This document shows positions 1 through 8,665 of a stretch of 64,000 bases of DNA, one piece after another. The position numbers and the translations under genes are program-made. The notes beneath the pieces were generated by a model. It was not told where the DNA came from, searched no databases, and saw only the letters and a list, made by a program, of their open reading frames with translations. Origin of the DNA: Desulfitobacterium dehalogenans ATCC 51507 (GTDB lineage: Bacteria > Bacillota > Desulfitobacteriia > Desulfitobacteriales > Desulfitobacteriaceae); assembly GCF_000243155.2 (NCBI RefSeq), contig NC_018017.1, forward strand, positions 3,348,001 to 3,412,000, in the 5' to 3' direction. Position 1 is the stretch's first letter. Every line of letters starts with the position of its first letter.

Positions 1-1
1 C

Positions 2-1120
2 CCCAACTCTCTCCCTACAGCTTTTACGATTCTGCCTTTCCAGCAGTATCAGGGCCTTCCTACTCAGTGCTTCACCTCTCTGGCTGAGGCCGTGGAGAGC
101 TTTTATCAGAGCAAAGCCTCCAACAATTCTTTAGAGGCCAAAAGGGGTTCCCTGCGGAAAATCCTTCAAGAGCAGCTCCAGCATCTGAACAAGAAAAAGG
201 GCATCTATGAGGATACCCTGGCCACGGCAGCCAAGGGGTTGAGATACCAACGCTGGGGGGAGCTGCTCACAGCGAACCTCTACCGTCTTGAACTGGGGAT
301 GAGGGAAATTGTGGCGGAGGATTATAATGAGGAATCTCTGCCCCAAGTGACGATTCCACTGGACCCTCAGCTCACGGGCATTGAAAACTCCCAACGTTAT
401 TACCGGCTTTACAATAAGGCGAAAGCCACCATTCAAAAAACAACTCCTCTGAAAGACGCCGTCGAGGAGGAGATCACTTATCTTCATTCCGTTCTTTTAA
501 GCCTGGAGCAAGCCTCTGCACCCTCCGAGCTGGATGAGGTTCATAAGGAACTGATCGATGAGAATTACTTGTCCGGCAAACACCATGGCAAATCCTTGGC
601 CGGGGAAGAAAAAAATAATCCCGGCAAAAACAAGAAGAACGGCAAGAATTCTAAACATAGTAAGGGACAAAGCAGCAAGAATGCCAAGAGGAATAAACAG
701 GACCCTAAAGCAGAATCCCCTCAGCCCAAAATCTATCTATCCAGTCAAAACCGCCCCATCCTTGTGGGTAAAAATAATCGTCAAAATGATTGGCTGACCC
801 TTAAAAAAGGCCGCCCCCAAGACCTCTGGCTCCATACCAAAAACATCCCTGGCTCTCATGTGCTGATTCCCCTTGAGGAGGGTGAAGAGTTCCCCGATGA
901 TGCTACTTTAGAGGAAGCGGCCGCCCTGGCCATCCATTTCAGTCAGGCCAAGGGCTCCACTTTGGTTCCGGTGGATTATACTCATGTTAAGAACATAAAA
1001 AAACCCAATGCCGCTAAACCCGGTATGGTCATCTATGATAAGAATTGGACTCTTTATTTGACTCCGCAAGAGGAGATTGTGGAACGTTTGCTGCCCCGCG
1101 AAGGGGAGGAAATGCCTTAA
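2..1120 (+). CDS. rqcH: RqcH/NFACT-family ribosome quality control protein, 3' part
   Basis: The reading frame is open from the left window edge, so this is the C-terminal ~372 residues of a longer gene (family members are usually ~570-600). A GTG at 92 exists, but the residues before it fit the family, so it is not the start. Visible parts are a charged helical, probably coiled-coil region (residues ~35-165), a very Lys/Asn/Ser-rich spacer (~185-240), and an NFACT-R domain with the signature DLWLHTKNIPGSHV and a C-terminal NIKKPNAAKPGMV stretch. In Firmicutes this family (also annotated FbpA, fibronectin-binding) binds stalled 50S subunits and recruits Ala-tRNA to add C-terminal alanine tails. 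That role is known for the family, not shown here. It is followed by a strong terminator. Confidence 0.88.
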   Translation, partial: PNSLPTAFTILPFQQYQGLPTQCFTSLAEAVESFYQSKASNNSLEAKRGSLRKILQEQLQHLNKKKGIYEDTLATAAKGLRYQRWGELLTANLYRLELGMREIVAEDYNEESLPQVTIPLDPQLTGIENSQRYYRLYNKAKATIQKTTPLKDAVEEEITYLHSVLLSLEQASAPSELDEVHKELIDENYLSGKHHGKSLAGEEKNNPGKNKKNGKNSKHSKGQSSKNAKRNKQDPKAESPQPKIYLSSQNRPILVGKNNRQNDWLTLKKGRPQDLWLHTKNIPGSHVLIPLEEGEEFPDDATLEEAAALAIHFSQAKGSTLVPVDYTHVKNIKKPNAAKPGMVIYDKNWTLYLTPQEEIVERLLPREGEEMP

Positions 1121-1150
1121 GCTACCTTCAACAAGAACGAGTAAGAACGT

Positions 1151-1189
1151 AAAAGCCCGCAGGATCCAAATGGAACCTGCGGGCTTTTT
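1151..1189. terminator. Bidirectional intrinsic terminator after rqcH
   Basis: The arms AAAAGCCCGCAGG and CCTGCGGGCTTTTT form a 13-bp near-perfect stem with A and T runs on either side. It can serve rqcH on + and the cytochrome operon arriving on -. Confidence 0.9.
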
Positions 1190-1200
1190 GCCATACCTTG

Positions 1201-1311
1201 CTAAATAGCGGAATGAAATGCCCAATTAAGAATCACGGCAAGGGCCGCCGCATAAACAATCATTTCAACAACTATCAAGGTAATGCTGTTTTTAAATTTT
1301 GACTCTCCCAC
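1201..1311 (-). CDS. Small membrane peptide of the cytochrome operon (36 aa)
   Basis: A 36-codon frame starts at GTG 1311, eight bases after an AAGGAG ribosome-binding site that overlaps the stop of the cytochrome b gene. The product has a short charged N-terminus (GESKFKNS) and one hydrophobic helix rich in Ile/Val/Ala (residues ~10-30), ending WAFHSAI. Its tight coupling to the cytochrome b gene and its position before the terminator suggest a third, accessory membrane subunit. I do not recognise a family; the role is inferred from context only. Confidence 0.55.
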   Translation of the reverse strand: MGESKFKNSITLIVVEMIVYAAALAVILNWAFHSAI

Positions 1312-1316
1312 TGCAT

Positions 1317-2027
1317 TCACTCCTTAGATTGACCCTTATCCAGTACATCCCGTTCTCTTTCAATTCTTTCCAGCTCCACAGGATGATCCTCCTCCATCTC
1401 CTCCCGGGTGAGATTGCCTACATACCAGACCTTGCTCATGGGGAAGGATCTATTGTTAAAATGGACATTGTAAAAATGCCAGATGAAAATAGCACTAATG
1501 GCTAAGATGGCTTCATCCGTATGGGCATAACGTGATGAATCAATGACCCAACGAGGCAAAAATAAAGTGAAGAATTGAGGGTACCACATCATCAAACCGG
1601 ATCCTCCCATGATGAGCATCCCCCAAAATACTGCCCAGTAGTCGAATTTTTCTTTATAGGAATAGCGGTCAAAGCGGGCGGGGTTCTTTCTGAACCCTAA
1701 GAAATAGGAAAGATTATGGGCCAAATCCCTGAAGTCTTTCCAGTTGGGCATAATAGCCCAGGATTTCTTTTTCCCGCCTAATGGTACTAATACAAGGTAA
1801 ATCAAGTGGTAAATGCTTACCACGATCATCAGCGCTCCTCCCAGCAGATGGACATAAAACATCGTGTCAAAGCCGCCAAATAAGGAGACTACTCCCTGAG
1901 ATAGTTTGCTTTGTTCGAATTTTATAGGCAAGCCGGTTATAGTGAGGATCATAAAACTGGTGAACATTCCTATATGCTGGATGCGCTGGTGAATATCAAA
2001 GCGCTGGTAAACTTGTTCATGGCCCAC
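1317..2027 (-). CDS. Membrane cytochrome b subunit (b561/hydrogenase-formate dehydrogenase gamma type)
   Basis: The product has about 236 residues and four hydrophobic segments, with conserved His in segments I and II (HQRIQHIGMF; VHLLGGALMI), IV (IFIWHFYNVHF) and a cytoplasmic loop. This is the pattern of di-haem b subunits that pass electrons between quinol and a partner redox protein. I place the start at GTG 2027, six bases after AGGAGGTAAT and four bases past the stop of the pentahaem gene. The longer frame back to 2090 lies inside that gene. The cysteine-containing residues seen in the longer frame are therefore not part of the protein. Together with the cytochrome c upstream it should form a membrane quinol:cytochrome module; the final acceptor is not visible here. 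Confidence 0.82.
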   Translation of the reverse strand: MGHEQVYQRFDIHQRIQHIGMFTSFMILTITGLPIKFEQSKLSQGVVSLFGGFDTMFYVHLLGGALMIVVSIYHLIYLVLVPLGGKKKSWAIMPNWKDFRDLAHNLSYFLGFRKNPARFDRYSYKEKFDYWAVFWGMLIMGGSGLMMWYPQFFTLFLPRWVIDSSRYAHTDEAILAISAIFIWHFYNVHFNNRSFPMSKVWYVGNLTREEMEEDHPVELERIERERDVLDKGQSKE

Positions 2028-2031
2028 GGGA

Positions 2032-2667
2032 TTACCTCCTCTTGCGATTTTGTAGGATGATTCGTAATTCTCGGTACAACTGCATTTCAATGTGAATCAC
2101 CAGTAAGGTCATCGCAATTATAGTCAGCCAAACAAAAAACTTAGCCGTATAATACATGGGTTTTCCGGGGCCCATGGCCGTAAGCTGGAAATGCTCCGCT
2201 CCTTCTGTAAAGCCTGGGGAAGGATTTTTATGACATCGGGCACAGGTCTGGGGAATATTCTCCTTGGCCACTTGAGAATTAGGATTATCCTGACCCAGAA
2301 CTTCATGAGCACTGTGGCAGTCCACACAGCTGGCGGACCGTTGGCTTCCCAGGAACACCCCTTTGCCATGGAAACTATGCTGATAACTGTCCGCTACCCG
2401 CCCGGTATGACAGGTGGTGCATAATTCAACGCTTTTCTTTTTGTCCACATGTACTCCTGACGGGTGAGGGTAAGCCGTTACATCGCTGTGACAGCTTGTG
2501 CAGCTCAAGGAGCTGTGGACGGAGCTTTTTAGATCATTGGCGACATTGGCATGGCATTGATTGCAATTGGTTTGAGCAAGGACCACCGCCCCATCGGAAA
2601 GCAACCAAAAACTAAAGAAAAGAGTAAAAATAATTCCATTTAATACCCATTGCTTTTTCTTTGTCAT
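2032..2667 (-). CDS. Membrane-anchored pentahaem c-type cytochrome
   Basis: The protein has 211 residues. It has an N-terminal signal segment (residues ~8-32, ending near VLAQ), five CxxCH haem c sites (CNQCH, CTSCH, CTTCH, CVDCH, CARCH), and a C-terminal transmembrane helix (~172-192) with a basic tail. Several extra His residues could act as distal ligands. The haem domain should face the outside of the membrane. The gene is translationally coupled to the cytochrome b gene four bases downstream, so the two very likely form one complex, as in NrfH/CymA- or TorC-like quinol oxidising systems. No catalytic reductase gene is adjacent, so the partner enzyme is unknown. Confidence 0.88.
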   Translation of the reverse strand: MTKKKQWVLNGIIFTLFFSFWLLSDGAVVLAQTNCNQCHANVANDLKSSVHSSLSCTSCHSDVTAYPHPSGVHVDKKKSVELCTTCHTGRVADSYQHSFHGKGVFLGSQRSASCVDCHSAHEVLGQDNPNSQVAKENIPQTCARCHKNPSPGFTEGAEHFQLTAMGPGKPMYYTAKFFVWLTIIAMTLLVIHIEMQLYRELRIILQNRKRR

Positions 2668-2780
2668 CGTCCCTACCTCATATTCTGGGTTTTATCGAGG
2701 GGTTCCCCTATAGGGAGGGTTATAACCCACAGCATTGCTAGTGTGTCTCAAATAATCCGGCTCTATGCACTTATGACGAT

Positions 2781-2821
2781 AAAAAACGATCCGCCGCATC
2801 CTGTTGGGACGCGGCGGATTG
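2781..2821 (-). terminator. Intrinsic terminator of the yhgE pair
   Basis: On the minus strand, just after the stop at 2823, AATCCGCCGCGTC pairs with GATGCGGCGGAT and is followed by TTTTTT. Confidence 0.9.
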
Positions 2822-2822
2822 T

Positions 2823-5042
2823 TTAAATTCCGGCTTCTTTATATTTTTTCTCCAGAAATTCACCGATCTTATGGAAGGGCTTTTTTAAAGCGGCCAGGGG
2901 CAAAAAGACGAGAATGAAGCCCAGCAGAGCGGAGGCATTCAAGCGCACGCTTGCCCAATTGGAACCTGCAATGGCTTCACGAAAGCCGTTGATGCCGTAA
3001 GTAAAGGGCCACAGGGGATGGAGGAGCCCAAAGATGCGGGGGTTGGTCTGGATGGGGTAAATTCCGCCTGCGCCGGCAATCTGAAAGACCATAATGATGA
3101 CCACAATGGCTTTGCCCACATTGCCGAATAAGGAAACCAGGGTAAAGATGATGACTACAAAGGTGATGGAGCACAAAATACTGAAAAACATCATCAAGCC
3201 AAAGTCGGCCGGTTTGACCCCCAGGATGAAGACATCTCCCAAGGTGATGATGGTGGACTGAATGAGGGATAAGATCAAAAACAGGGTCATTTTTCCAAAA
3301 TGCTTTTGTTTCAGGTTCAGCTTGTGGTTCTCCAGATCATTGCAGTGAACGGTTAAAAAGGCACAAAGCAGCAGGACCCCTACCCAGATCGCCAATACGG
3401 TATAAAAGGGGGTAAGGCCTTCGCCAAAGGTCCCGCCCTGATAGATTTCCACCTGTTCAACGTCCAGGGGGGAGGAGACGAACTCGGCGATTTCTGAGGA
3501 ATGGTTCTGGATGATGTTGTCCAGGGCGTCGAGATCCTCTGAGGAAATGCTGTTGATTTCCGCCAGGATGGTATCAAGATCCTCCTGGAGATCGGTGAGC
3601 CGGTTCATCATCTGGGCACTTTGCTGGGCGGCCAGTCCGCTGGACGCTGCGGCAAAGACGGACAAGGCGTCCAGTTGGGGAACGATAGCCAGAGCGGAAC
3701 CCACCAGCCCGCTGGTATTGTCCAGGGATTGGGCGACTTTATCCCCCAGACCCTGTAAGAGGGGCAGTCCCTGGGCGGCATAGGAGGCGGACAGATTCTG
3801 GGCGAGCTGATTCAGTTCGGCGCTGAGCTGGGAAAGGGTCTCCAGTGCCTGGGCGGCAGCTTCCTTGGCCGTGCTGTTTTGCCCATCCAGGATCTGTATC
3901 ATAGCTGTTTGTTGCGCGGCAACCAAACGGTCTGCATAACGCAGGGAATCGATCAGCAGGGTCAGGGCGTTTAAATGATAGGTGGCGTTCAGATCGCTTA
4001 AGGAGGAGATATCCGCCTGAATCAGGATATGCAGTGAAGAACAGAGCACGATATTTTGCTGGAGAAGGCTTTTGGTGTTTTCATCGAGGGTCGTGTCGTT
4101 GATGTTCTTCAGCCTGCCGATCAGCTCCTGATTCTGCCGATTCAGCTCCTGGACCCGGCTTAAATCGCTGCTGATGTTGTTAGCGATGGTCTGCATGGTG
4201 CGGTCGGTCTTTTGGGCCAGGGACCCGCCTGCGGCAGTGATTTGCTGTAAGCTGTTGATTTGGTCGGTCAAGGTGGGCGAAAGGGCCGCAGCTTCTAATA
4301 AATAGTTTTGAAAGCTGGCGGCGTTTTCCCCTGCTTTGTCGATATGTTGCTTGGCCGCGGCGATGTCCCCGTCCGCTTCTTGCAAAGTGCTTTGCAGATC
4401 CTGGAGTACGGAGCGGCTGATCTCGTGATTGTCGGTCCCTGTTTTGATCATTTCCATAGCTTTTTCATTCACTGTTTTGGTAAAGCTGCTCTCTATGCTC
4501 TCCATCAGGCGATCTTTTGCCACATTAGTGATTTTGGCGGCAATGGCATTGAGCTTTTCATTGACCCGGTACGTGACCACGGGCTTTTGGGGAGTGGGGG
4601 TGGCCAGGCTCGTCAGGCGTTCGGAAAAGTTGCGGGGAATTTCAATCATCGCATAGTACTGGCCTTCATTCAGGCCATAGTTGGCCTGCCATTCGTCCAC
4701 GAACTGCCAGCCGATGGATCGATTTTCCTTGAGCTCCTCCATCACCTTTTCGCCTACATTGATAATTTCCCCGTTCATTACCGTCCCTTCATCGTTGTTG
4801 ACAATGGCCACCGGCAGATTTCCGGTATTGGCATAGGGGTCCCAGCAGGCGTAAATATTCACCCAGGCGTATAAAGAGGGCAGCAGGCACAGGAGCACAA
4901 TAATCGCCAGTGCGGCCCGGTTGTTTTTAATTGTCTTGATATCCCTGCGAAAAATCAGAAAGACGGGGTGGATTCTATGCCGGGCGATATGCTGCAGGGT
5001 ATGCCCGACTTTCTGAAAGAATGTTCCTTTGGATCCCTTCAT
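2823..5042 (-). CDS. YhgE/Pip domain membrane protein (second of tandem pair)
   Basis: The 739-residue protein has the YhgE/Pip architecture: an N-terminal helix (AALAIIVLLCLLPSLYAWVN, ~43-62), an extracellular Pip domain with the family motif PVAIVNNDEGT, a long Ala/Gln/Leu-rich coiled-coil region (~200-540), and five C-terminal transmembrane helices of ABC-2 permease type (~550-720). Relatives include the Bacillus YhgE and Lactococcus Pip phage-infection proteins and EsaA-like type VII secretion components. No type VII genes are near. It is only 12 bp from its larger paralogue and probably cotranscribed, suggesting a hetero-oligomer. The substrate is unknown. Confidence 0.85.
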   Translation of the reverse strand: MKGSKGTFFQKVGHTLQHIARHRIHPVFLIFRRDIKTIKNNRAALAIIVLLCLLPSLYAWVNIYACWDPYANTGNLPVAIVNNDEGTVMNGEIINVGEKVMEELKENRSIGWQFVDEWQANYGLNEGQYYAMIEIPRNFSERLTSLATPTPQKPVVTYRVNEKLNAIAAKITNVAKDRLMESIESSFTKTVNEKAMEMIKTGTDNHEISRSVLQDLQSTLQEADGDIAAAKQHIDKAGENAASFQNYLLEAAALSPTLTDQINSLQQITAAGGSLAQKTDRTMQTIANNISSDLSRVQELNRQNQELIGRLKNINDTTLDENTKSLLQQNIVLCSSLHILIQADISSLSDLNATYHLNALTLLIDSLRYADRLVAAQQTAMIQILDGQNSTAKEAAAQALETLSQLSAELNQLAQNLSASYAAQGLPLLQGLGDKVAQSLDNTSGLVGSALAIVPQLDALSVFAAASSGLAAQQSAQMMNRLTDLQEDLDTILAEINSISSEDLDALDNIIQNHSSEIAEFVSSPLDVEQVEIYQGGTFGEGLTPFYTVLAIWVGVLLLCAFLTVHCNDLENHKLNLKQKHFGKMTLFLILSLIQSTIITLGDVFILGVKPADFGLMMFFSILCSITFVVIIFTLVSLFGNVGKAIVVIIMVFQIAGAGGIYPIQTNPRIFGLLHPLWPFTYGINGFREAIAGSNWASVRLNASALLGFILVFLPLAALKKPFHKIGEFLEKKYKEAGI

Positions 5043-5054
5043 TGTTCGCCCTCC

Positions 5055-7694
5055 TTACTCTCCTAAACCAGAGCTTTCGAATTTTTTCTCAAAACGGTGG
5101 ACCCGGGGATGAAGCAGATTGATAAGATAATAGCCGCTGATTAAAAAGACAAAGGCAAATAGGCCCAGCACCACAAAATCCAGCATTACGGCATTGACCA
5201 GGGGGCCGGCGATGGCTTCCCGGAAGCCGCCCACTGTATAGGCAAAGGGGAAAAGGGGCTGAAACACCCTGAAAATGGCGGGGTCGACCTGTATAGGATA
5301 GCTCCCTCCGCTGCCGGCCAGCTGAAAGATCATATAGATAATGGCCAGGGCTTTGCCGCCGTTGCCTAAGGTGGAAAATAGGGTATAGGTAATGATGCAG
5401 AACACTACGGAAGAGAAGACGGCCACACAGACAAAGAGAAAGGCGTTGACCACATGGACTTTTAAGAGCAGGATGTCGCCCAGGGCGACAATCAGGCCTT
5501 GAATGACCGCCATGGAGCAAAAGGTCATCATTTTGCCAAAATGCTTTTCCCGCAGGGTCAGGGTTTCGGAGCCCTCAAAGGGAGCAACCTCTGTCCTGAG
5601 GAGGGAATTCAGAATCAGACACCCCACCCAAAGGGCCAGGGTGGTATAGATTGGAGTCATACTGGACCCGTAGTTGGGAATGGGATAAATGGATTCGGTT
5701 TTCTGCTCGAAGGGTGAGGAAAGAAAGCTGCCCATAAATTCCGGGTTGCTTTGCAGAATGGAAATGATTTGGACGATGTCATTGTTATTGACCAACTCCA
5801 GCTTGCCGCCCAGGCTTGCGATGACGCCCCGGAATTCCACAAGCTTGTTCTGCAGCTTGCCGCTTATTTCCGAGGTGAGCTGGGCGCCCTCCTGGGCGGT
5901 TTGCATCATGCTCCCAATTTCCCCTCCCAGCTTCTGGGCGGATAGGGCCAGGGCGGCAGCGTTGTCGGCGGAGGTGACCAGGCGGGTGCCGATGGTGTTC
6001 AAATCCCCGCGGATGCTGTTATGATAATCGGTCAGGGCTTCGTTGGTCCGGCTTTCGATCTGATAGAGATCATTCTGGAGGGTGTCGGCCTTTTCTTTGA
6101 TGAGAGCCGCGGCTTCACCGGCTTCGTTCTGGATATCGGATAGCTTTTGCCGGATATCACCCAGGTTGGCATCGATCTGGTTCAAGGTGTTGATCATCCG
6201 ACTCAGCTCTTGCTTTTTGATGTCGTCTGCCTTTTGGGTGGTGTTCAAAACGTTTATGGCGGCATCCATTTTGGGCAGGACGGTATCGATGGACTGAATC
6301 ACCGAATCGATGGCTTTATTGGCCGATTCAAGGGCCGCGCCTGTGTTTTTCTGAATGGCTTGCAGGGACTCCAGGGAGTCAAGAACCCCATCCTTAAGGC
6401 CGGAGTTCTGCAAGGCGCGAAGGCTTTCAATCAAGGCGGTGATTTGCTCGGAGGAAAGGGACTGGTTCACAGATTCCAGAGCTGCGATGGCGCTGCTGAT
6501 GGAGGAATCGATGGTGTTGATTTGCTCCTCCAGCTGAGGAAAAGTGCGGTCCAGATATTCGGAAAGCTCTTCGGAATCAGCAGAAAACTGCTTTAGATTT
6601 TTTTGTACCTCAATCAATTGTTGTTTCATGTTGGTCAGAGAGGTTTTCAGGGAGGTCAGCCTGGCCACCGCATTTTTCGTATCGGAGCTCCAGTCGATTC
6701 TTTGGTAACGGCTCAGATAAGTGGAGGTCGCGCCCACGGAGTCTTCCATGGAACGCAGTAAGGCGTCCAAATCGTAGAATGCGGTGTTCATCTTTGTGGT
6801 ATTTCCTTCCGAAACCGCAAGGTTCAACTCCAGGAACAGGGCGTGGGCACGCTGGCTGGAGGTATGGATGTAGGCCAGATTGGTATCCATATAATCCAGG
6901 GAGCTGTTCAGCCGCTGCTGTGTGGAGCGGGAAAGCTCCTGCTGGCTGACAGCGGTTTGGCTGACTGTGTTCAGTCCGCTTTCGACCAGGGGCCAGGCTG
7001 CGTTCATACTGGTCAGGAGCTGGTTTAGGTTGCCGGAATTGTCGTGCAGGGCGTTCATCGTCGTGGTCACAAGGGGCAGGTGGTTGTTCAGCCCTACGAT
7101 GGCATCCTTCATTTTTATAATGTCCTGTAAATTGGTATCGGCATCTTTTCCCACTGGATTGAGAATGGCAAAAATCGATTCGTTAAGGGTGAATACAAAA
7201 TTCTGGGTGATTTCTTCCACCAGTGTATTTTTGGCGGATTCCGTTATTTTTCCTGCAACGGGATTGATCTTGGTATCGACTTTATAAAGGATTTTCGGCT
7301 TTTCCGGGTTGCCGGAAAACATGGTCGTGAATTTTGCGGAGAAATCCTCCGGAAAGATAATGGCGGCAAAATAAGTACCGTCCGCCAGGCCCAAATCGGC
7401 CTGCCGTTCGTTAACAAACTGCCAGTCGATTTTGTCGTTTCCTTTCAGCTCCTCCACCACATCTCTGCCAATGTGGATTTCCTTGTCCCGAAAGGTGGTG
7501 GCCTGGTCATTGTTGACAATGGCGACCGGAATCGAACCGGTATTTTCGTAGATGTTCCAGGAAGCCTGTATGTTGACCCAGGCGTATAAGGAGGGAAGCA
7601 GGCATATTCCGGCGACGATAATAATAGCAACAGGGTTGCGCGAAATTCTTCGCCAATCCTGTTGCCAGATTTTCCTCATGTTTCTGAACTTCAT
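5055..7694 (-). CDS. YhgE/Pip domain membrane protein (first of tandem pair)
   Basis: This 879-residue paralogue of the downstream gene has the same order of parts: an N-terminal helix with LLPSLYAWVN, the motif PVAIVNNDQAT, and five C-terminal helices ending near RVHRFEKKFE. Its central coiled-coil part is about 140 residues longer. Residues ~200-640 are dominated by heptad-like Leu/Ile/Ser/Gln sequence (for example TLNQIDANLGDIRQKLSDIQ), expected to make a long extracellular stalk. A good site (GGAGGACTACC) precedes ATG 7694. The pair looks like an ancient tandem duplication; the two genes end in one terminator at 2781-2821. Confidence 0.85.
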   Translation of the reverse strand: MKFRNMRKIWQQDWRRISRNPVAIIIVAGICLLPSLYAWVNIQASWNIYENTGSIPVAIVNNDQATTFRDKEIHIGRDVVEELKGNDKIDWQFVNERQADLGLADGTYFAAIIFPEDFSAKFTTMFSGNPEKPKILYKVDTKINPVAGKITESAKNTLVEEITQNFVFTLNESIFAILNPVGKDADTNLQDIIKMKDAIVGLNNHLPLVTTTMNALHDNSGNLNQLLTSMNAAWPLVESGLNTVSQTAVSQQELSRSTQQRLNSSLDYMDTNLAYIHTSSQRAHALFLELNLAVSEGNTTKMNTAFYDLDALLRSMEDSVGATSTYLSRYQRIDWSSDTKNAVARLTSLKTSLTNMKQQLIEVQKNLKQFSADSEELSEYLDRTFPQLEEQINTIDSSISSAIAALESVNQSLSSEQITALIESLRALQNSGLKDGVLDSLESLQAIQKNTGAALESANKAIDSVIQSIDTVLPKMDAAINVLNTTQKADDIKKQELSRMINTLNQIDANLGDIRQKLSDIQNEAGEAAALIKEKADTLQNDLYQIESRTNEALTDYHNSIRGDLNTIGTRLVTSADNAAALALSAQKLGGEIGSMMQTAQEGAQLTSEISGKLQNKLVEFRGVIASLGGKLELVNNNDIVQIISILQSNPEFMGSFLSSPFEQKTESIYPIPNYGSSMTPIYTTLALWVGCLILNSLLRTEVAPFEGSETLTLREKHFGKMMTFCSMAVIQGLIVALGDILLLKVHVVNAFLFVCVAVFSSVVFCIITYTLFSTLGNGGKALAIIYMIFQLAGSGGSYPIQVDPAIFRVFQPLFPFAYTVGGFREAIAGPLVNAVMLDFVVLGLFAFVFLISGYYLINLLHPRVHRFEKKFESSGLGE

Positions 7695-8011
7695 AGGTAG
7701 TCCTCCGCTAAAGTGTAGTCAAAACGCCCACTATCCGTCGAATAAAGCGTCAATACTACAATTCTATCACCATTGTCAATGGACGAAAGTGGGTGATGAC
7801 AAAATTTCTATAAGGCCAATAAAAATAAGCCCTGGGATTGGATATTTGTGGTTTAATAATCATCCAATCTCCAGGGAATATTTATGTCACAACCTATAGG
7901 TAGGTGACAATTATGATAAAAAAGTTGAGGTAATAAGTTTGTTCAACATATATTTTTATTTTTAGGACATGATAATTGAAGATTGAAAAACAATTACTTA
8001 GGAGGGTAAAA
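7695..8011. promoter_or_regulatory. Divergent intergenic region with operator-like dyad
   Basis: I see no gene in this 317-bp gap between yhgE (-) and the Gln-rich gene (+). It is AT-rich. At 7885-7909 the arms TGTCAC and GTGACA flank the palindrome ACCTATAGGT, which looks like a repressor or activator site upstream of the Gln-rich gene. No regulator gene lies next to it, and no clean -35/-10 pair stands out. Confidence 0.35.
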
Positions 8012-8536
8012 ATGAGCACTAAAAAGCAGATGACAGGGTTAGAAAGTCTTACTGGGGTAAAAGTGGAGATGGAAATTGCAGAGGAGCTAAGTGCTTTAAA
8101 AGATCAGTTTAGTAAAATGCAGCAGTCTATTTCTAGCTTACAGTCTGGCATGGGGTCTCAAAATACATCTTCAGCCCAAGGGCAAGGACAGCAGCAATTA
8201 ACGCAGTTATTTGATGAAATGAATCAATTTAAAAATCAATCAAAACAGGAACAACAGCAAAATCTAAGCAAGCTTCAACAATCTGTTCAGTCAGCTTCGC
8301 AAGCTTTAAATCAAGCTAGTCAATCCATCCAATCGATGAATGCTCTAGATCAAATGGCATCCTTTATCGAGCAAGCTCAATCTCAACTTCAAAATATCTC
8401 GCAAAACCCTCAAACCTCTCAGTCATCACAACAAGGAGCACAAGGTTCAATGCAGATGGGTCAAAGCTCAATGCAGACAGGACAGAGTTCTCAACAATCT
8501 GGACAAAGCTCGGATATCGGTCAGAGTTTTCAATAA
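8012..8536 (+). CDS. Gln/Ser-rich low-complexity protein (174 aa)
   Basis: I do not recognise this gene. ATG 8012 follows TTAGGAGGG with good spacing, so I prefer it to the upstream frame start at 7976. The product begins MSTKKQMTGLESLTG, then has a predicted helical, coiled-coil-like part (residues ~20-125) rich in Gln, Ser, Leu and Met, then a tail of short repeats such as MQMGQSS, MQTGQSS and QQSGQSS. It has no signal peptide, membrane helix or cysteine. It stands alone on the + strand with its own terminator. Its composition suggests a structural or spore/coat-like protein, but nothing visible proves this. Confidence 0.75.
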   Translation: MSTKKQMTGLESLTGVKVEMEIAEELSALKDQFSKMQQSISSLQSGMGSQNTSSAQGQGQQQLTQLFDEMNQFKNQSKQEQQQNLSKLQQSVQSASQALNQASQSIQSMNALDQMASFIEQAQSQLQNISQNPQTSQSSQQGAQGSMQMGQSSMQTGQSSQQSGQSSDIGQSFQ

Positions 8537-8551
8537 ACCAATATAGTAAAT

Positions 8552-8585
8552 CAGCCCTCACTCAAACAGTGAGGGCTGTTTTTAT
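8552..8585 (+). terminator. Intrinsic terminator of the Gln-rich gene
   Basis: AGCCCTCACT and AGTGAGGGCT form a perfect 10-bp stem with a CAAAC loop, followed by a T-rich run. Confidence 0.93.
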
Positions 8586-8590
8586 AATTC

Positions 8591-8665
8591 TTATCTGACC
8601 CTAATTTTCTCGCCAGGATAAATAGTATCTGGTCTGCCGCGAAGATGAGGATAGTTAACGCTCAT
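8591..8665 (-). pseudogene. LysM domain remnant overlapping the U32 gene end
   Basis: A 24-codon minus-strand frame (ATG 8665) reads YPHLRGRPDTIYPGEKIRVR and then stops. This is the second half of a LysM motif, of the kind that ends '...IYxGxKIxI'. It starts in a different frame inside the last codons of the U32 gene, so the first half of the LysM motif is missing. I take it as the tail of a lost wall-binding protein. It is short, so chance resemblance cannot be excluded. Confidence 0.4.
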
